Positions 24,405 to 32,772 are shown, numbered from the stretch's first letter. The stretch is DNA of 32,840 bases from DATCZB01 sp035513215 (GCA_035513215.1 DATKCK010000053.1:1-32840); one strand, 5' to 3'. The notes: generated by a model not told the origin, from the letters alone. Numbers and translations are program-made.

Positions 24405-25138
24405 CCACCGTAGTTCGGGTCGCAGTCGTAGGGCAGTACGTACTCGCCGGGCCGTTTCGACCAGCTCATGTAGCGGGCCGCGCGGCCCGCGAAGGTTTCG
24501 GGGTCTTCGTAAACCTGTGTCAGCCGCAGTATCGACCCGTCATCGCTGAGCTCGAAGCGCTCCGTCAGATGCAGGTTCGGGCTGTGGTCGAAGCCGTTGT
24601 TCATGAACGTGCCGGGTGCTATGTGCGTCGTATCGACGACGAGCGTTTCGCCTTCCCAGCGACCCACGGAATGCCCCGACAGGGAATGCGGAGCATCGGC
24701 CGGATGCGCGCGCCCGTCCATGAAGATCACGCGGTAAAGGTCGAAGTACTCCATCTTGAATACGATCAGGTCGCGGCCGGGATAAATCTCCATCGGGAAC
24801 GGCGCCTGCATGTAGAAAGCGACCGAAGGCGCGCGGCAGGCATTCTCCGGCAGCAGCTCCGCCGAATAGTCGTAATTGCGCGCCGAGGCCAGCGCGCTCT
24901 CGCTGAGCGCAAGCCCGCTGAACTCGCCGGCTGCGAGCTCGCCGCCGCCGGCATCGTCGACGAGGACGGCGTCTTCGGGCAGCTGCTCGAGCAGCGCCGC
25001 GCCCGAGACGTCGCGCTCGAAGCGCACGGTCCAGAAGCCCGACCAGCGCTCCCTGAAGTCCTCGGGTTGCGCCGGCGAGGCGAGCGGCATCAGAGCCGGA
25101 GCCAGCAGGCAAAGAGCAGCGAGCCCGGGCCTTCTCAT
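24401..25138 (-). CDS. Secreted protein of unknown function paired with DUF6152
   Basis: A 245-residue exported protein with a signal peptide (about residues 1-23, ending SPA-QPED). The recognisable core is YRVIFMDGRAHP...HSLSGHSVGRWEGETLVVDTTHI...LHLTERFEL, a signature of a widespread uncharacterised family in soil and marine proteobacteria and acidobacteria. Members commonly occur beside DUF6152 genes, as here: the two overlap by 4 bases (ATGA). Two cysteines lie far apart (CRAPS and YDCDP). The fold and role are unknown; a periplasmic location follows from the signal peptide. Confidence 0.8.
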   Translation of the reverse strand: MRRPGLAALCLLAPALMPLASPAQPEDFRERWSGFWTVRFERDVSGAALLEQLPEDAVLVDDAGGGELAAGEFSGLALSESALASARNYDYSAELLPENACRAPSVAFYMQAPFPMEIYPGRDLIVFKMEYFDLYRVIFMDGRAHPADAPHSLSGHSVGRWEGETLVVDTTHIAPGTFMNNGFDHSPNLHLTERFELSDDGSILRLTQVYEDPETFAGRAARYMSWSKRPGEYVLPYDCDPNYGG

Positions 25139-25533
25139 CGTTCGATGCCGGCCGCCGGCTGCTGGCCGATCAGCTCGCGCCCATCGGCGAAGCTGACGCG
25201 ATAGACCCGCATCGCGAGCGAGCCGCCGTTGGCGGGGAAGCCTTCGATCACGACCTCGTCACCGGGCATGATGGAATCCTCGGACCAGCCGCGACGCTTG
25301 AGGATATTCGGCGAGTTGGTTTCGATCGTCCAGGTCCCCTCGACGCCGTCGGCGCTCGCGCCGGTGAGCCTGATCATTCCATGGGGATTGCGAAACCGGA
25401 ATTCCTCGACGACGCCGCTGACGCTGACGATACGCTCGCCGTCGTAGTGCACGGCGAAAGAATGATGCGCCCCGGCGACAGCCGACGCGAGCGACAGAAA
25501 GAATCCGGCGAGGCATCGGGAGGAAATCGTCAT
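25135..25533 (-). CDS. DUF6152 family protein
   Basis: A 132-residue exported protein. The signal peptide ends at AVAGA, followed by the family start HHSFAVHYD. The rest matches DUF6152: VSGVVEEFRFRNPHGMIRL, TWTIETNSPNILKRRGW, IMPGDEVVIEGFPANGGS and FADGREL. It is probably a small beta-rich periplasmic protein; the histidine pair at the mature N terminus could bind metal, but this is speculative. It follows the dehydrogenase gene by 12 bases and overlaps the next gene. Confidence 0.88.
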   Translation of the reverse strand: MTISSRCLAGFFLSLASAVAGAHHSFAVHYDGERIVSVSGVVEEFRFRNPHGMIRLTGASADGVEGTWTIETNSPNILKRRGWSEDSIMPGDEVVIEGFPANGGSLAMRVYRVSFADGRELIGQQPAAGIER

Positions 25534-25545
25534 CCACTTCTCCTG

Positions 25546-26622
25546 CTATCGAGCCGTCAGAAGGGACCGGCCCGCGAACCTGGCGTCCCAGTCCGCAATG
25601 ACGGACTCATTATAAACGTGCATCGGCACCTTGCCTCCGAGGGCCGCGAGCACGGCGTCGGTCGCCCACGGAACGGCGGGACCGAGCGTGCCGCCTTGAT
25701 TGGCCGCGATCATGTGCGGACTCAGAATCACGCGATCGTCGGTCGCCAGTATTCTCGCGCCGGGGGCCGGCGGCTCCTCGGGCAAAACGTCGAAGGCCAC
25801 GCCGCCGAGCCGCTGCGCATCGAGCGCATCGCAAACGGCATCGACGTCGACGATCGCCCCGCGCGCCGTGTTGATCAGCAGCGCGTCCGGTTTCATCAGC
25901 TCGAGCCTTGCGCCGTCGATCAGACTCTTTGTTTCGCTCGTAAGCGCGCAGTGAATCGAGACGACATCGGACTGGGCCAAAAGGACATCGAGGGTGACAC
26001 GTTGCGCGCCGCAGCGCTCGAAGACCGAAGCATCGACATAAGGGTCTGTCGCGAGCAACCGGACCTTCCACGGCGCCATGAGCTCGGCCAGGCGCCGTCC
26101 GATTCTCCCGAGGCCCAGGATGCCGAGCGTGATGCCGGGATACCCGTCCTCGCGCCTGCCGAGGTAGGTGCCGCGGAGCTCGTCGCTTCGCCAACCGCCG
26201 GCTTTGACGCGGGCATTGCGAATCTCAATTTTCTTCAAGAGCGCGAGCATGAGCGCGACGGTTCCCTCAGCCACACCGCTCCAATTCGCTTCGGTGGGGC
26301 AATGCGTGACGAGAACGGTGCGATCGGTGGCGGCGTCGACATCCACGTCGTCGACACCTATCGTGTACTTCGACACGATGCGAAGATCAGGCAGGGCCGC
26401 AAGGCGCGCGCGGCCCAGTCTCGTGCCCCTGAGACTCGCCAGCAGCAAGGCATGCACGGGTCTCGCTCCGGCGAGCGCCCGATCGAGATCCTCGTCCTCT
26501 CCGACTATGTGAAGTCGGCACCCGGCATCGGCCAGCCGGCGATGCGACTCGCCCGTCGCGTCCTGCGGCCGATAGATCACGACGCCGGGCTTTCGCTCTC
26601 GCCTGGTCATGCCGCGAATCAT
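25546..26622 (-). CDS. D-isomer-specific 2-hydroxyacid dehydrogenase
   Basis: A 358-residue NAD(P)-dependent dehydrogenase. The Rossmann fingerprint GLGRIG is at 170-175, followed by the acidic residue of TDPYV, and the catalytic triad is visible as R254 (NTARG), E283 (LPEEPP) and H303 (SPHM). The family reduces 2-oxoacids or oxidises D-2-hydroxyacids such as glycerate or 3-phosphoglycerate; no ACT domain is present, so it is not a typical SerA. A second ATG four codons downstream is an equally good start. It is the first gene of a seven-gene minus-strand run, divergent from the TonB receptor gene across 66 bases. Confidence 0.9.
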   Translation of the reverse strand: MIRGMTRRERKPGVVIYRPQDATGESHRRLADAGCRLHIVGEDEDLDRALAGARPVHALLLASLRGTRLGRARLAALPDLRIVSKYTIGVDDVDVDAATDRTVLVTHCPTEANWSGVAEGTVALMLALLKKIEIRNARVKAGGWRSDELRGTYLGRREDGYPGITLGILGLGRIGRRLAELMAPWKVRLLATDPYVDASVFERCGAQRVTLDVLLAQSDVVSIHCALTSETKSLIDGARLELMKPDALLINTARGAIVDVDAVCDALDAQRLGGVAFDVLPEEPPAPGARILATDDRVILSPHMIAANQGGTLGPAVPWATDAVLAALGGKVPMHVYNESVIADWDARFAGRSLLTAR

Positions 26623-26688
26623 GTCACGGTATTGGACAAGGCGCCCCTGGTTCTACACAATTGGCCCCGCCTACGAGGAGGGGATGCG

Positions 26689-28773
26689 GTGATCATCAAT
26701 CGAAAATTCCATACAGTGTGTCTGACACTCGCGCTGTTGGGTCTCGCCCCGGCTGCGGTTGCCCAGCCCGGTATTGAGGAGGAGGTCATCGTCTCTTCAC
26801 CGCGTGTCGATACGGCGCTCGACCGCGTCGCCGGCGCGATCAGCGTCGTCTCCCAGGATGAGATCCAGCTCGGCCAGCAGCAATTGACGCTCGACGAGTC
26901 GCTGGCCCGGGTCCCGGGCGTGTTCATGCAGAATCGGCATAACTTTTCTCAGGCGCTCAGAATCTCGATTCGCGGTTTCGGCGCGCGCTCGCCTTTCGGC
27001 ATTCGAGGCATCAAGCTGATGATAGACGGCGTGCCCGCGACGCTGCCCGACGGACAGGGCAACGTCGACGAGATCGACCTTGGCTCCGCGGCGCGAATCG
27101 AGGTGATCCGCGGTCCGGCAGCTTCGCTCTACGGCTCGGCCGCGGCCGGCGTCATCAGCGTCTATACCGAGGACGGTCTCGACGACCCGTTTGCTCAGGC
27201 CCGCGTTTCAGGCGGCCGCTACGGCTACGAGCAATTGCAGTTCAAGACTGGCGGTCAGGCCGGACAGCTCAACTACCTCGGCAGCCTTTCGCTTCTAGAT
27301 AACGACGGCTATCGCGACAACGCTTACGTCGAACGGCGCGTGCTGAACGGCAAGCTGCGCTACGACATCAACGACTCGTCCGATCTCACGGCGACCGTCA
27401 ATCTGCTCGACGTGCCGAAGATGGGAGACCCGGGCGCATTGAACGCAGGCGAGCTCGCGACGAATCGTCGCCGAGCCAATCCCGGCGCCCTGACCTTCGA
27501 CGGCAGCGAGGGCCGCGCGCAGGAACGGATCGGCTTCGTCTACCGCAATGAGCTCGGCGCGAATCACGAGTTCACGCTGCGAAACTACTACAGCTGGCTC
27601 GACTTCGAGAACAAGCTGCCTTTCACGGGCGGCGTAGCGAACAGCAACGGCGGCCAGGTCGAGTTCGACCGATCGTTTGCCGGCATCGGAGGGCAATACA
27701 CGTATACCGGGCAATTGCGCGGTCGCTCCAACCGGCTCATCGTCGGCATGGACGTCGACCGTCAGAATGACGACCGCCGCCGCTACGAGAACCTCGCCGG
27801 CGGCAGCCGGGGAGCTCTTACATTCGATCAGACCGAGAAAGTCTCGAGCGTCGGCGTGTTCGCCCAGAACGAGTTCGCGCTGAGCGAGGCCGTCGAGCTG
27901 ATCGTCGGAGCGCGTTACGATCAGATCGACTTCGACATCAGCGACCGGTTCCTGCTCAACAACTCCGGCGACGACTCGGGCAGCAGCGATTTCAGCGAGA
28001 CGAGCCACCGGATAGGCCTCTTGTGGACGGTATCGGAGCAGGCCAATTTCTACACGAACTACTCCACCGCGTTCGAAACGCCGACGACCACTGAGTTCGC
28101 AAATCCCAGCGGGGGCGGCTTCAACCGGAATCTGACCAGCCAGACGGTGGAAAGCGTCGAGGTCGGCGTGAAGGGAAGACTTGCAACGGATACCCCGTTG
28201 CGCTACGACTTCGCGACGTTTCATATCGTCGTTGACGATGAGCTCGTGCCGTTCGAGGTCGACGGCTTCACCGGCCGAACCTTCTTCCAGAATGCCGGCG
28301 AGTCCACGCGCGAGGGGTTCGAAGCGGCCCTGTCGGCACAGCTCTTACCGACGCTCAACCTGAGCTTCGCATATAGCTATATCGACGCGAAGTTCGATCG
28401 CTTCGAGACGGCGACCGACAGCTTCGCCGGCAGCGAGATTCCGGGCGTGCCCGAAGACCAGATCTATCTCGAGCTCAATTATCGCCACGCGCGGGGCTGG
28501 TACGGTGTGCTGGACGCGCTATACGTAAGCGATTTCTACGCCGAAAACGCCAATCTGGTGCGCACGGATTCCTATACCGTGTCGAATCTCCGTCTCGGTT
28601 ACGATGGTCGCGTTGGCGACTTCGACGTGTCGCCGTTCATCGGCATCTTCAATCTGCTGGACGAGGAATACAATTCGAACGTCCGGATCAATGCCGGCTT
28701 CGGCCGATACTACGAGCCGGCTCCGGACCGCAGCGCCTTCGCTGGCGTCACGCTGCGTTACGCTTTCCGCTGA
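26689..28773 (+). CDS. TonB-dependent outer-membrane receptor
   Basis: A 694-residue receptor. The start is the GTG at 26689, placed 7 bases after a strong GAGGAGG ribosome binding site (26675-26681); a longer frame reaching back to 25381 runs antisense through the dehydrogenase gene and is not real. The signal peptide ends at AVAQ. A TonB-box-like EEEVIVSS precedes the plug domain (about 35-150: SVVSQDEIQ, LARVPGVFMQNR, ISIRGFGARSPFGIRGIKLMIDG in part, RIEVIRGPAASLYGSAAAGVISVYT). The barrel follows and ends with NLLDEEYNSNVRINAGFGRYYEPAPDRSAFAG and the C-terminal YAFR. It resembles iron-siderophore receptors of the FecA type; the ligand is not predictable. Downstream is a large hairpin. Confidence 0.92.
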   Translation: MIINRKFHTVCLTLALLGLAPAAVAQPGIEEEVIVSSPRVDTALDRVAGAISVVSQDEIQLGQQQLTLDESLARVPGVFMQNRHNFSQALRISIRGFGARSPFGIRGIKLMIDGVPATLPDGQGNVDEIDLGSAARIEVIRGPAASLYGSAAAGVISVYTEDGLDDPFAQARVSGGRYGYEQLQFKTGGQAGQLNYLGSLSLLDNDGYRDNAYVERRVLNGKLRYDINDSSDLTATVNLLDVPKMGDPGALNAGELATNRRRANPGALTFDGSEGRAQERIGFVYRNELGANHEFTLRNYYSWLDFENKLPFTGGVANSNGGQVEFDRSFAGIGGQYTYTGQLRGRSNRLIVGMDVDRQNDDRRRYENLAGGSRGALTFDQTEKVSSVGVFAQNEFALSEAVELIVGARYDQIDFDISDRFLLNNSGDDSGSSDFSETSHRIGLLWTVSEQANFYTNYSTAFETPTTTEFANPSGGGFNRNLTSQTVESVEVGVKGRLATDTPLRYDFATFHIVVDDELVPFEVDGFTGRTFFQNAGESTREGFEAALSAQLLPTLNLSFAYSYIDAKFDRFETATDSFAGSEIPGVPEDQIYLELNYRHARGWYGVLDALYVSDFYAENANLVRTDSYTVSNLRLGYDGRVGDFDVSPFIGIFNLLDEEYNSNVRINAGFGRYYEPAPDRSAFAGVTLRYAFR

Positions 28774-28777
28774 ACGC

Positions 28778-28840
28778 GGTTAGACAGGGTCAGACCCCTT
28801 TCAGGTTCCGGTTAGACAGGGTCAGACCCCATTCAGGTTC
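28778..28840. repeat. Two 31-base direct repeats with GGGTCAGACCCC core
   Basis: The 31-base unit starting GGTTAGACAGGGTCAGACCCC and ending TTCAGGTTC is present at 28778-28808 and 28810-28840, differing at one base. It begins 5 bases after the stop codon of the TonB receptor gene. The core is the reverse complement of the element at 9200-9227. Confidence 0.9.
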
Positions 28841-28874
28841 GGGCTGCGCCCGAACCTGAATGGGGTCTGACCCT
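28818..28874. terminator. Perfect 27-bp-stem hairpin between convergent genes
   Basis: Bases 28818-28844 are an exact reverse complement of 28848-28874, closing a TGC loop (28845-28847). The stem contains the GGGTCAGACCCC core on both arms. Its position between the convergent TonB receptor and formaldehyde dehydrogenase genes would let it stop transcription from both sides. It overlaps the second 31-base repeat, so it could equally be a repeat-element palindrome with termination as a side effect. Confidence 0.7.
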
Positions 28875-28898
28875 TACCACTACTGACCCTTACCACTA
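28868..28898. repeat. Two TGACCCTTACCACTA repeats reaching a stop codon
   Basis: TGACCCTTACCACTA occurs at 28868-28882 and 28884-28898. The last three bases of the second copy (CTA) are the TAG stop codon of the minus-strand dehydrogenase gene, so the repeat forms the exact end of that gene. Confidence 0.85.
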
Positions 28899-30005
28899 GA
28901 AGTGGATGACCGACCGGATGCTCTTGCCTTCATGCATCAGGTCGAACGCCTCGTTGATCTCGTCGAGCCCCATCGTGTGCGTGATCATCTCGTCGACCTT
29001 GATCTCGCCCTTCATGTACTGGTCGACCATACCTGGTAGCTGACTGCGCCCCTTGACGCCGCCGAAGGCGCTGCCGCGCCAGACACGGCCCGTCACGAGC
29101 TGGAACGGCCGCGTGCAGATCTCCTGGCCCGAGCCCGCGACGCCGATGATCGTCGCCTCGCCCCAACCCTTGTGGCAGCACTCGAGCGCCGCGCGCATCA
29201 GCTTGACGTTGCCGACGGCCTCGAACGAGTAGTCGACGCCGCCGTCGGTCATGTCGACAATGACCTGCTGGATCGGGGCATCGTGCTCGTTGGGATTGAC
29301 GAATTCGGTCGCGCCGAGCGACTTCGCCATCGCTTCCTTGTCCGGGTTGATATCGACGGCGATGATCCGGCCGGCCTTCGCCATGACGGCGCCCTGAATG
29401 CAGCTCAAGCCGACGCCGCCGAGACCGAAGATCGCAACGGTCGAGCCCGGCTCGACCCTGGCCGTGTTGAGCACGGCGCCGATGCCGGTCGTGATGCCGC
29501 AACCGAGCAGGCAGACCTTCTCGAGCGGCGCGGACTTGCTGATCTTCGCGAGCGAAATCTCCGGCAGCACCGTGTACTCCGAAAACGTCGACGTGCCCAT
29601 GAAATGCAGAATCTGCTTGCCGTTGACCGAGAATCGGCTCGTGCCGTCCGGCATCACGCCCTTGCCCTGCGTCACGCGGATCTTCTGACAGAGATTCGTC
29701 TTGCCGGACTTGCAGAATTTGCACTCGCCGCACTCGGGTGTATAGAGCGGAATGACGTGATCGCCGACGGCAACGCTCTTCACTCCCGGACCGACTTCCT
29801 CGACGACACCGCCGCCCTCGTGGCCGAGGATCGCCGGAAACGCGCCCTCGGGGTCCGCGCCGGACAAAGTGTAGGCATCGGTATGGCAGACGCCGGTGGC
29901 GACGTTTCGCACCAGCGCCTCCCCTTCCTTCGGCGCCTGAACCTCGACATCCTCGATCGACAACGGCTTGCCGGCTTCCCACGCAACGGCGGCTCTGGAC
30001 TTCAT
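28896..30005 (-). CDS. frmA: S-(hydroxymethyl)glutathione dehydrogenase / class III alcohol dehydrogenase
   Basis: A 369-residue zinc enzyme of the class III alcohol dehydrogenase type, oxidising S-(hydroxymethyl)glutathione (the formaldehyde adduct) to S-formylglutathione with NAD. Catalytic zinc ligands are C40 (GVCHTD), H62 (GHEGGG) and the Cys of LLGCGITTG; the structural zinc is held by C92, C95, C98 and C106. The nucleotide motif GLGGVG and the NAD-selecting Asp of AVDINPDK are present, as is the family ending SIRSVIHF. The gene for the next step (S-formylglutathione hydrolase) and an FrmR regulator are not in the window. It is divergent from folKP across 78 bases. Confidence 0.96.
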   Translation of the reverse strand: MKSRAAVAWEAGKPLSIEDVEVQAPKEGEALVRNVATGVCHTDAYTLSGADPEGAFPAILGHEGGGVVEEVGPGVKSVAVGDHVIPLYTPECGECKFCKSGKTNLCQKIRVTQGKGVMPDGTSRFSVNGKQILHFMGTSTFSEYTVLPEISLAKISKSAPLEKVCLLGCGITTGIGAVLNTARVEPGSTVAIFGLGGVGLSCIQGAVMAKAGRIIAVDINPDKEAMAKSLGATEFVNPNEHDAPIQQVIVDMTDGGVDYSFEAVGNVKLMRAALECCHKGWGEATIIGVAGSGQEICTRPFQLVTGRVWRGSAFGGVKGRSQLPGMVDQYMKGEIKVDEMITHTMGLDEINEAFDLMHEGKSIRSVIHF

Positions 30006-30083
30006 CGGGCTGATACCTCTGATGTTATTGCTTCTAGTTAGAATGCCGATTGTAAGTGTTCGCCTGAAGGGTACAAGCGCCGA

Positions 30084-31412
30084 ATGGCAATCTATCTGGG
30101 GTTGGGCTCGAATCGCGGCGACCGCCGCGAGAATCTGCGGCTGGCGCTAACGCGGCTCGAGTCGGAATCGGTCGATGTCGTTCGAGTTTCACCCGTGGTC
30201 GAGTCACCGGCGCTGCTGCCGCCCGATGCCGCGCCCGACTGGAACTCACCGTATCTCAATCTCGTTGCCGAGTGCCGCTCTTCGCTCTCGCCCGATGCGT
30301 TGCTCGACGCGCTCAAGCAGATCGAGCGGTCGCTCGGCCGCACCGATGTCCGCCGCTGGGCGCCGAGACCGATCGACATCGATATTTTGCTTTTCGATGA
30401 CGCGCTCATTGCCGACGAGAAGCTGACGATCCCGCACGCGGCCCTGTCCCGGCGACCCTTCGTCCTGACCCCTCTCTCGGCGCTCGCGCCCGGACTTACG
30501 ATTGCCGGCACGGGCAGGACCGCGCTCGAGCTCAACGCCGAGCTCAACCTGCGGATTCCGCTCTGGATGGGCATCATTAATCTGACGCCGGACTCGTTCT
30601 CGGACGGCGGCGCGCACCAGACCTGGCCCGACGTCGAAGCGCTGGTCGACGAGATGACGGCAGCCGGCGCTCATATCCTCGACTTCGGCGCCGAGTCGAC
30701 GCGGCCCGGCGCAACTGCGCTGACGGCGGCGGAAGAATGGTCGAGGCTCGAGCCGACGCTTTCCGCCGTCATCGACAAGTATCGCGGCGACGCGCTGGGG
30801 CCGAAAATCAGCGTCGACACCTATCACGCCGGCGTCGCCGCGAAAGCGATCGCGCTCGGCGTCGATATCATCAACGACGTCGGCGGATTGCAGCAGCCGG
30901 ACATGATCGAGCTCGCGGCGGGCAGCGAGATCGAGATCGTCGCGATGCACAACCTCGGCCTGCCGGCCGACCCCGACGTCACATTGCCAACCGACAGTAG
31001 CGCTGTCGATCAGATCGAGGATTGGCTCGACGCGCGTCTCGATGCCTGGCGCAGGGCGGGGCTCAGAACGGATCGAATCGTCTTCGATCCCGGCATCGGC
31101 TTTGGCAAGAATCCGCTCCAGTCACTCGAGCTGCTGCGCGGGATCGACCGCTTGAACGACAGGGGCCTGAGGCTCCTTGTCGGTCACTCGCGCAAGTCCT
31201 TCATGAAACGGTTCGCCGGCGCCGCGAACGACGAGCGCGATCTCGTCACGATCGGAGCCTCGATGGCGCTGATCGAGCGCGGCGTCGATATACTGCGTGT
31301 GCATGACGTGCCGGGCCACGCGGCCGCCTACCGCGGGTGGGCTCACATGCGGCAGTCGAAGGAAAGCTGTCGTTCGTCAGGGGAACCTGACGTTGTCAGC
31401 CGGCCGCGCTGA
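30084..31412 (+). CDS. folKP: Fused HPPK-DHPS: hydroxymethyldihydropterin pyrophosphokinase / dihydropteroate synthase
   Basis: A 442-residue fusion of two consecutive folate enzymes. Residues 1 to about 140 are HPPK: GLGSNRGDRRENL, SPYLN, LGR......PRPIDIDILLFDD (magnesium-binding D98 and D100) and IPHAALSRRPFVLTPL. Residues about 160-430 are DHPS: GIINLTPDSFSDGG, ILDFGAESTRPGA, ISVDTYHAGVAAKA, INDVGGL, DPGIGFGKN and LLVGHSRKSFM. All key motifs of both domains look intact and the linker is only about 20 residues, so the product should turn hydroxymethyldihydropterin and p-aminobenzoate into dihydropteroate. Its last 17 bases overlap the 3' end of pabB on the opposite strand, the enzyme that makes the p-aminobenzoate precursor. 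Confidence 0.95.
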   Translation: MAIYLGLGSNRGDRRENLRLALTRLESESVDVVRVSPVVESPALLPPDAAPDWNSPYLNLVAECRSSLSPDALLDALKQIERSLGRTDVRRWAPRPIDIDILLFDDALIADEKLTIPHAALSRRPFVLTPLSALAPGLTIAGTGRTALELNAELNLRIPLWMGIINLTPDSFSDGGAHQTWPDVEALVDEMTAAGAHILDFGAESTRPGATALTAAEEWSRLEPTLSAVIDKYRGDALGPKISVDTYHAGVAAKAIALGVDIINDVGGLQQPDMIELAAGSEIEIVAMHNLGLPADPDVTLPTDSSAVDQIEDWLDARLDAWRRAGLRTDRIVFDPGIGFGKNPLQSLELLRGIDRLNDRGLRLLVGHSRKSFMKRFAGAANDERDLVTIGASMALIERGVDILRVHDVPGHAAAYRGWAHMRQSKESCRSSGEPDVVSRPR

Positions 31413-32772
31413 ACGCCGAGCCTGTGAGCACGGTCAGCAGGCCTTCTGCTTTGTCGAGACTCTCCTGATACTCGGCGTCGACGTCCGAGTCGGCGACGAT
31501 GCCGCCGCCAGCCCATGCATAGATCGCATCGCCCTCCCGCAGCAGCGTGCGGATCGCGATATTGAGATCCATCCGGCCGTTGAACCCGAGATAGCCGATG
31601 CAGCCGCAGTAAACGTTGCGGCGATGCGGCTCGAGCTCGTCGATGATCTGCATGGCGCGGACTTTCGGCGCACCGGTGATCGAGCCGCCCGGGAAGCAGG
31701 CCCGCAAGAGATCGAGCGGATGACGGTCCGGCGCGAGCCGACCCGTCACCGTGCTGACCATATGATGCACGTGCGAGAAGCTCTCGATATCGAAGAGCTT
31801 CTCGACTGCGACGCTGCCCGGCTCGCACACCTTGCCGAGATCGTTGCGCAAGAGATCCACGATCATGACGTTCTCGGCCCGGTCCTTGGCGCTGTCCGCA
31901 AGAGCCTGCCGCATCTGCCGGTCCCGGGCGGCATCCTTCGAGCGCGCGCGCGTACCCTTGATCGGCCGCGTCTCGACCCGGCCGTCCCGAACGTGAAGAA
32001 AACGCTCGGGCGACGAGCTCAGGATTTCGCCATACGGCGTTCGCATGAACGCCGAGAACGGCGCTGGGCTGACCGTCCGCAGCACCTCGTAAGCGTTCCA
32101 CGCATCACCGCTGACCGTCGCCTCGAAGCGCTGGGCAAGATTGACCTGATAGCAGTCGCCGCGCCGGATGTGGTCCTGCACGGCGGCAAAGGCGCGAGCG
32201 TAGGCTTCGCGCTCGAAATTCGAGCGCACGTTCGAGATCACCTCGAAAGCCGCCGTCGGCCGCGCCGGCGACGACTCGCCGAGGCAGAGCAGCTCGGACC
32301 AGCGCTCGCGCGTCGCGTCGTCGCGGTCCGCGCCGACGAGGAAACTCCGCCGCTCGCGATGATCGACGACGAAGGCCCAGTCGTAGATCCCGACCGCCAT
32401 GTCGGGAAATGCGATATCGGGCTCGGCCGATGCCGGCAGGCGCTCGAAACGGCGCCCGAGATCGTAGGAGAAACAGCCGATAGCGCCGCCCGAGAACGGC
32501 AGATCGCCGATCGTCGGCTCGAAGTCGCCGAGCGCGCGGGCGAGGAGCTTGAGCGGATCGTCGCGAGAGGATTCGACGCCGCGGCGCGATCGAATCTCCG
32601 TGACCTCGCCGCGCGTCGTCAGCGTGATGGATGGATCCGCCGCGAGGATGTCGTAGCGGCCTCCGAATCTGCCCTGCCCGCTGTCGAGGTAGACGCACCA
32701 CGGTAAACTCAGCAGATTCCGGCACAATCGCGCGGAATCGGGCCGGTAGTCGAGTTCCTCGAAATCGGTCAA
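31396..32772 (-). CDS. pabB: Aminodeoxychorismate synthase component I
   Basis: A 458-residue chorismate-utilising enzyme that, with the glutaminase PabA, converts chorismate to 4-amino-4-deoxychorismate for p-aminobenzoate. The motif PIKGT at 270-274, with K272 as the nucleophile, separates PabB from anthranilate synthase, which has PIAGT there. Other family blocks are IRRGDCYQVNLAQRF, SSSPERFL, NVMIVDLLRNDLGKV, HMVSTVTG and FPGGSITGAPKVRAMQIIDELE (in part). No PabC lyase or PabA gene is fused or adjacent in the window. The stop overlaps the end of folKP on the other strand. The 68 bases to its right (32773-32840) contain no coding signal I can support. Confidence 0.94.
   Translation of the reverse strand: MTDFEELDYRPDSARLCRNLLSLPWCVYLDSGQGRFGGRYDILAADPSITLTTRGEVTEIRSRRGVESSRDDPLKLLARALGDFEPTIGDLPFSGGAIGCFSYDLGRRFERLPASAEPDIAFPDMAVGIYDWAFVVDHRERRSFLVGADRDDATRERWSELLCLGESSPARPTAAFEVISNVRSNFEREAYARAFAAVQDHIRRGDCYQVNLAQRFEATVSGDAWNAYEVLRTVSPAPFSAFMRTPYGEILSSSPERFLHVRDGRVETRPIKGTRARSKDAARDRQMRQALADSAKDRAENVMIVDLLRNDLGKVCEPGSVAVEKLFDIESFSHVHHMVSTVTGRLAPDRHPLDLLRACFPGGSITGAPKVRAMQIIDELEPHRRNVYCGCIGYLGFNGRMDLNIAIRTLLREGDAIYAWAGGGIVADSDVDAEYQESLDKAEGLLTVLTGSAFSAAG

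Noticed and set aside
25381..26688. Long upstream extension of the TonB receptor frame across the opposite-strand dehydrogenase gene
   Set aside because: It lacks protein-like sequence and is antisense to a clear dehydrogenase; a strong ribosome binding site supports the GTG at 26689.
28778..28898. CRISPR array
   Set aside because: Repeats are adjacent with 1-base gaps or inverted, without spacers, and there are no cas genes.
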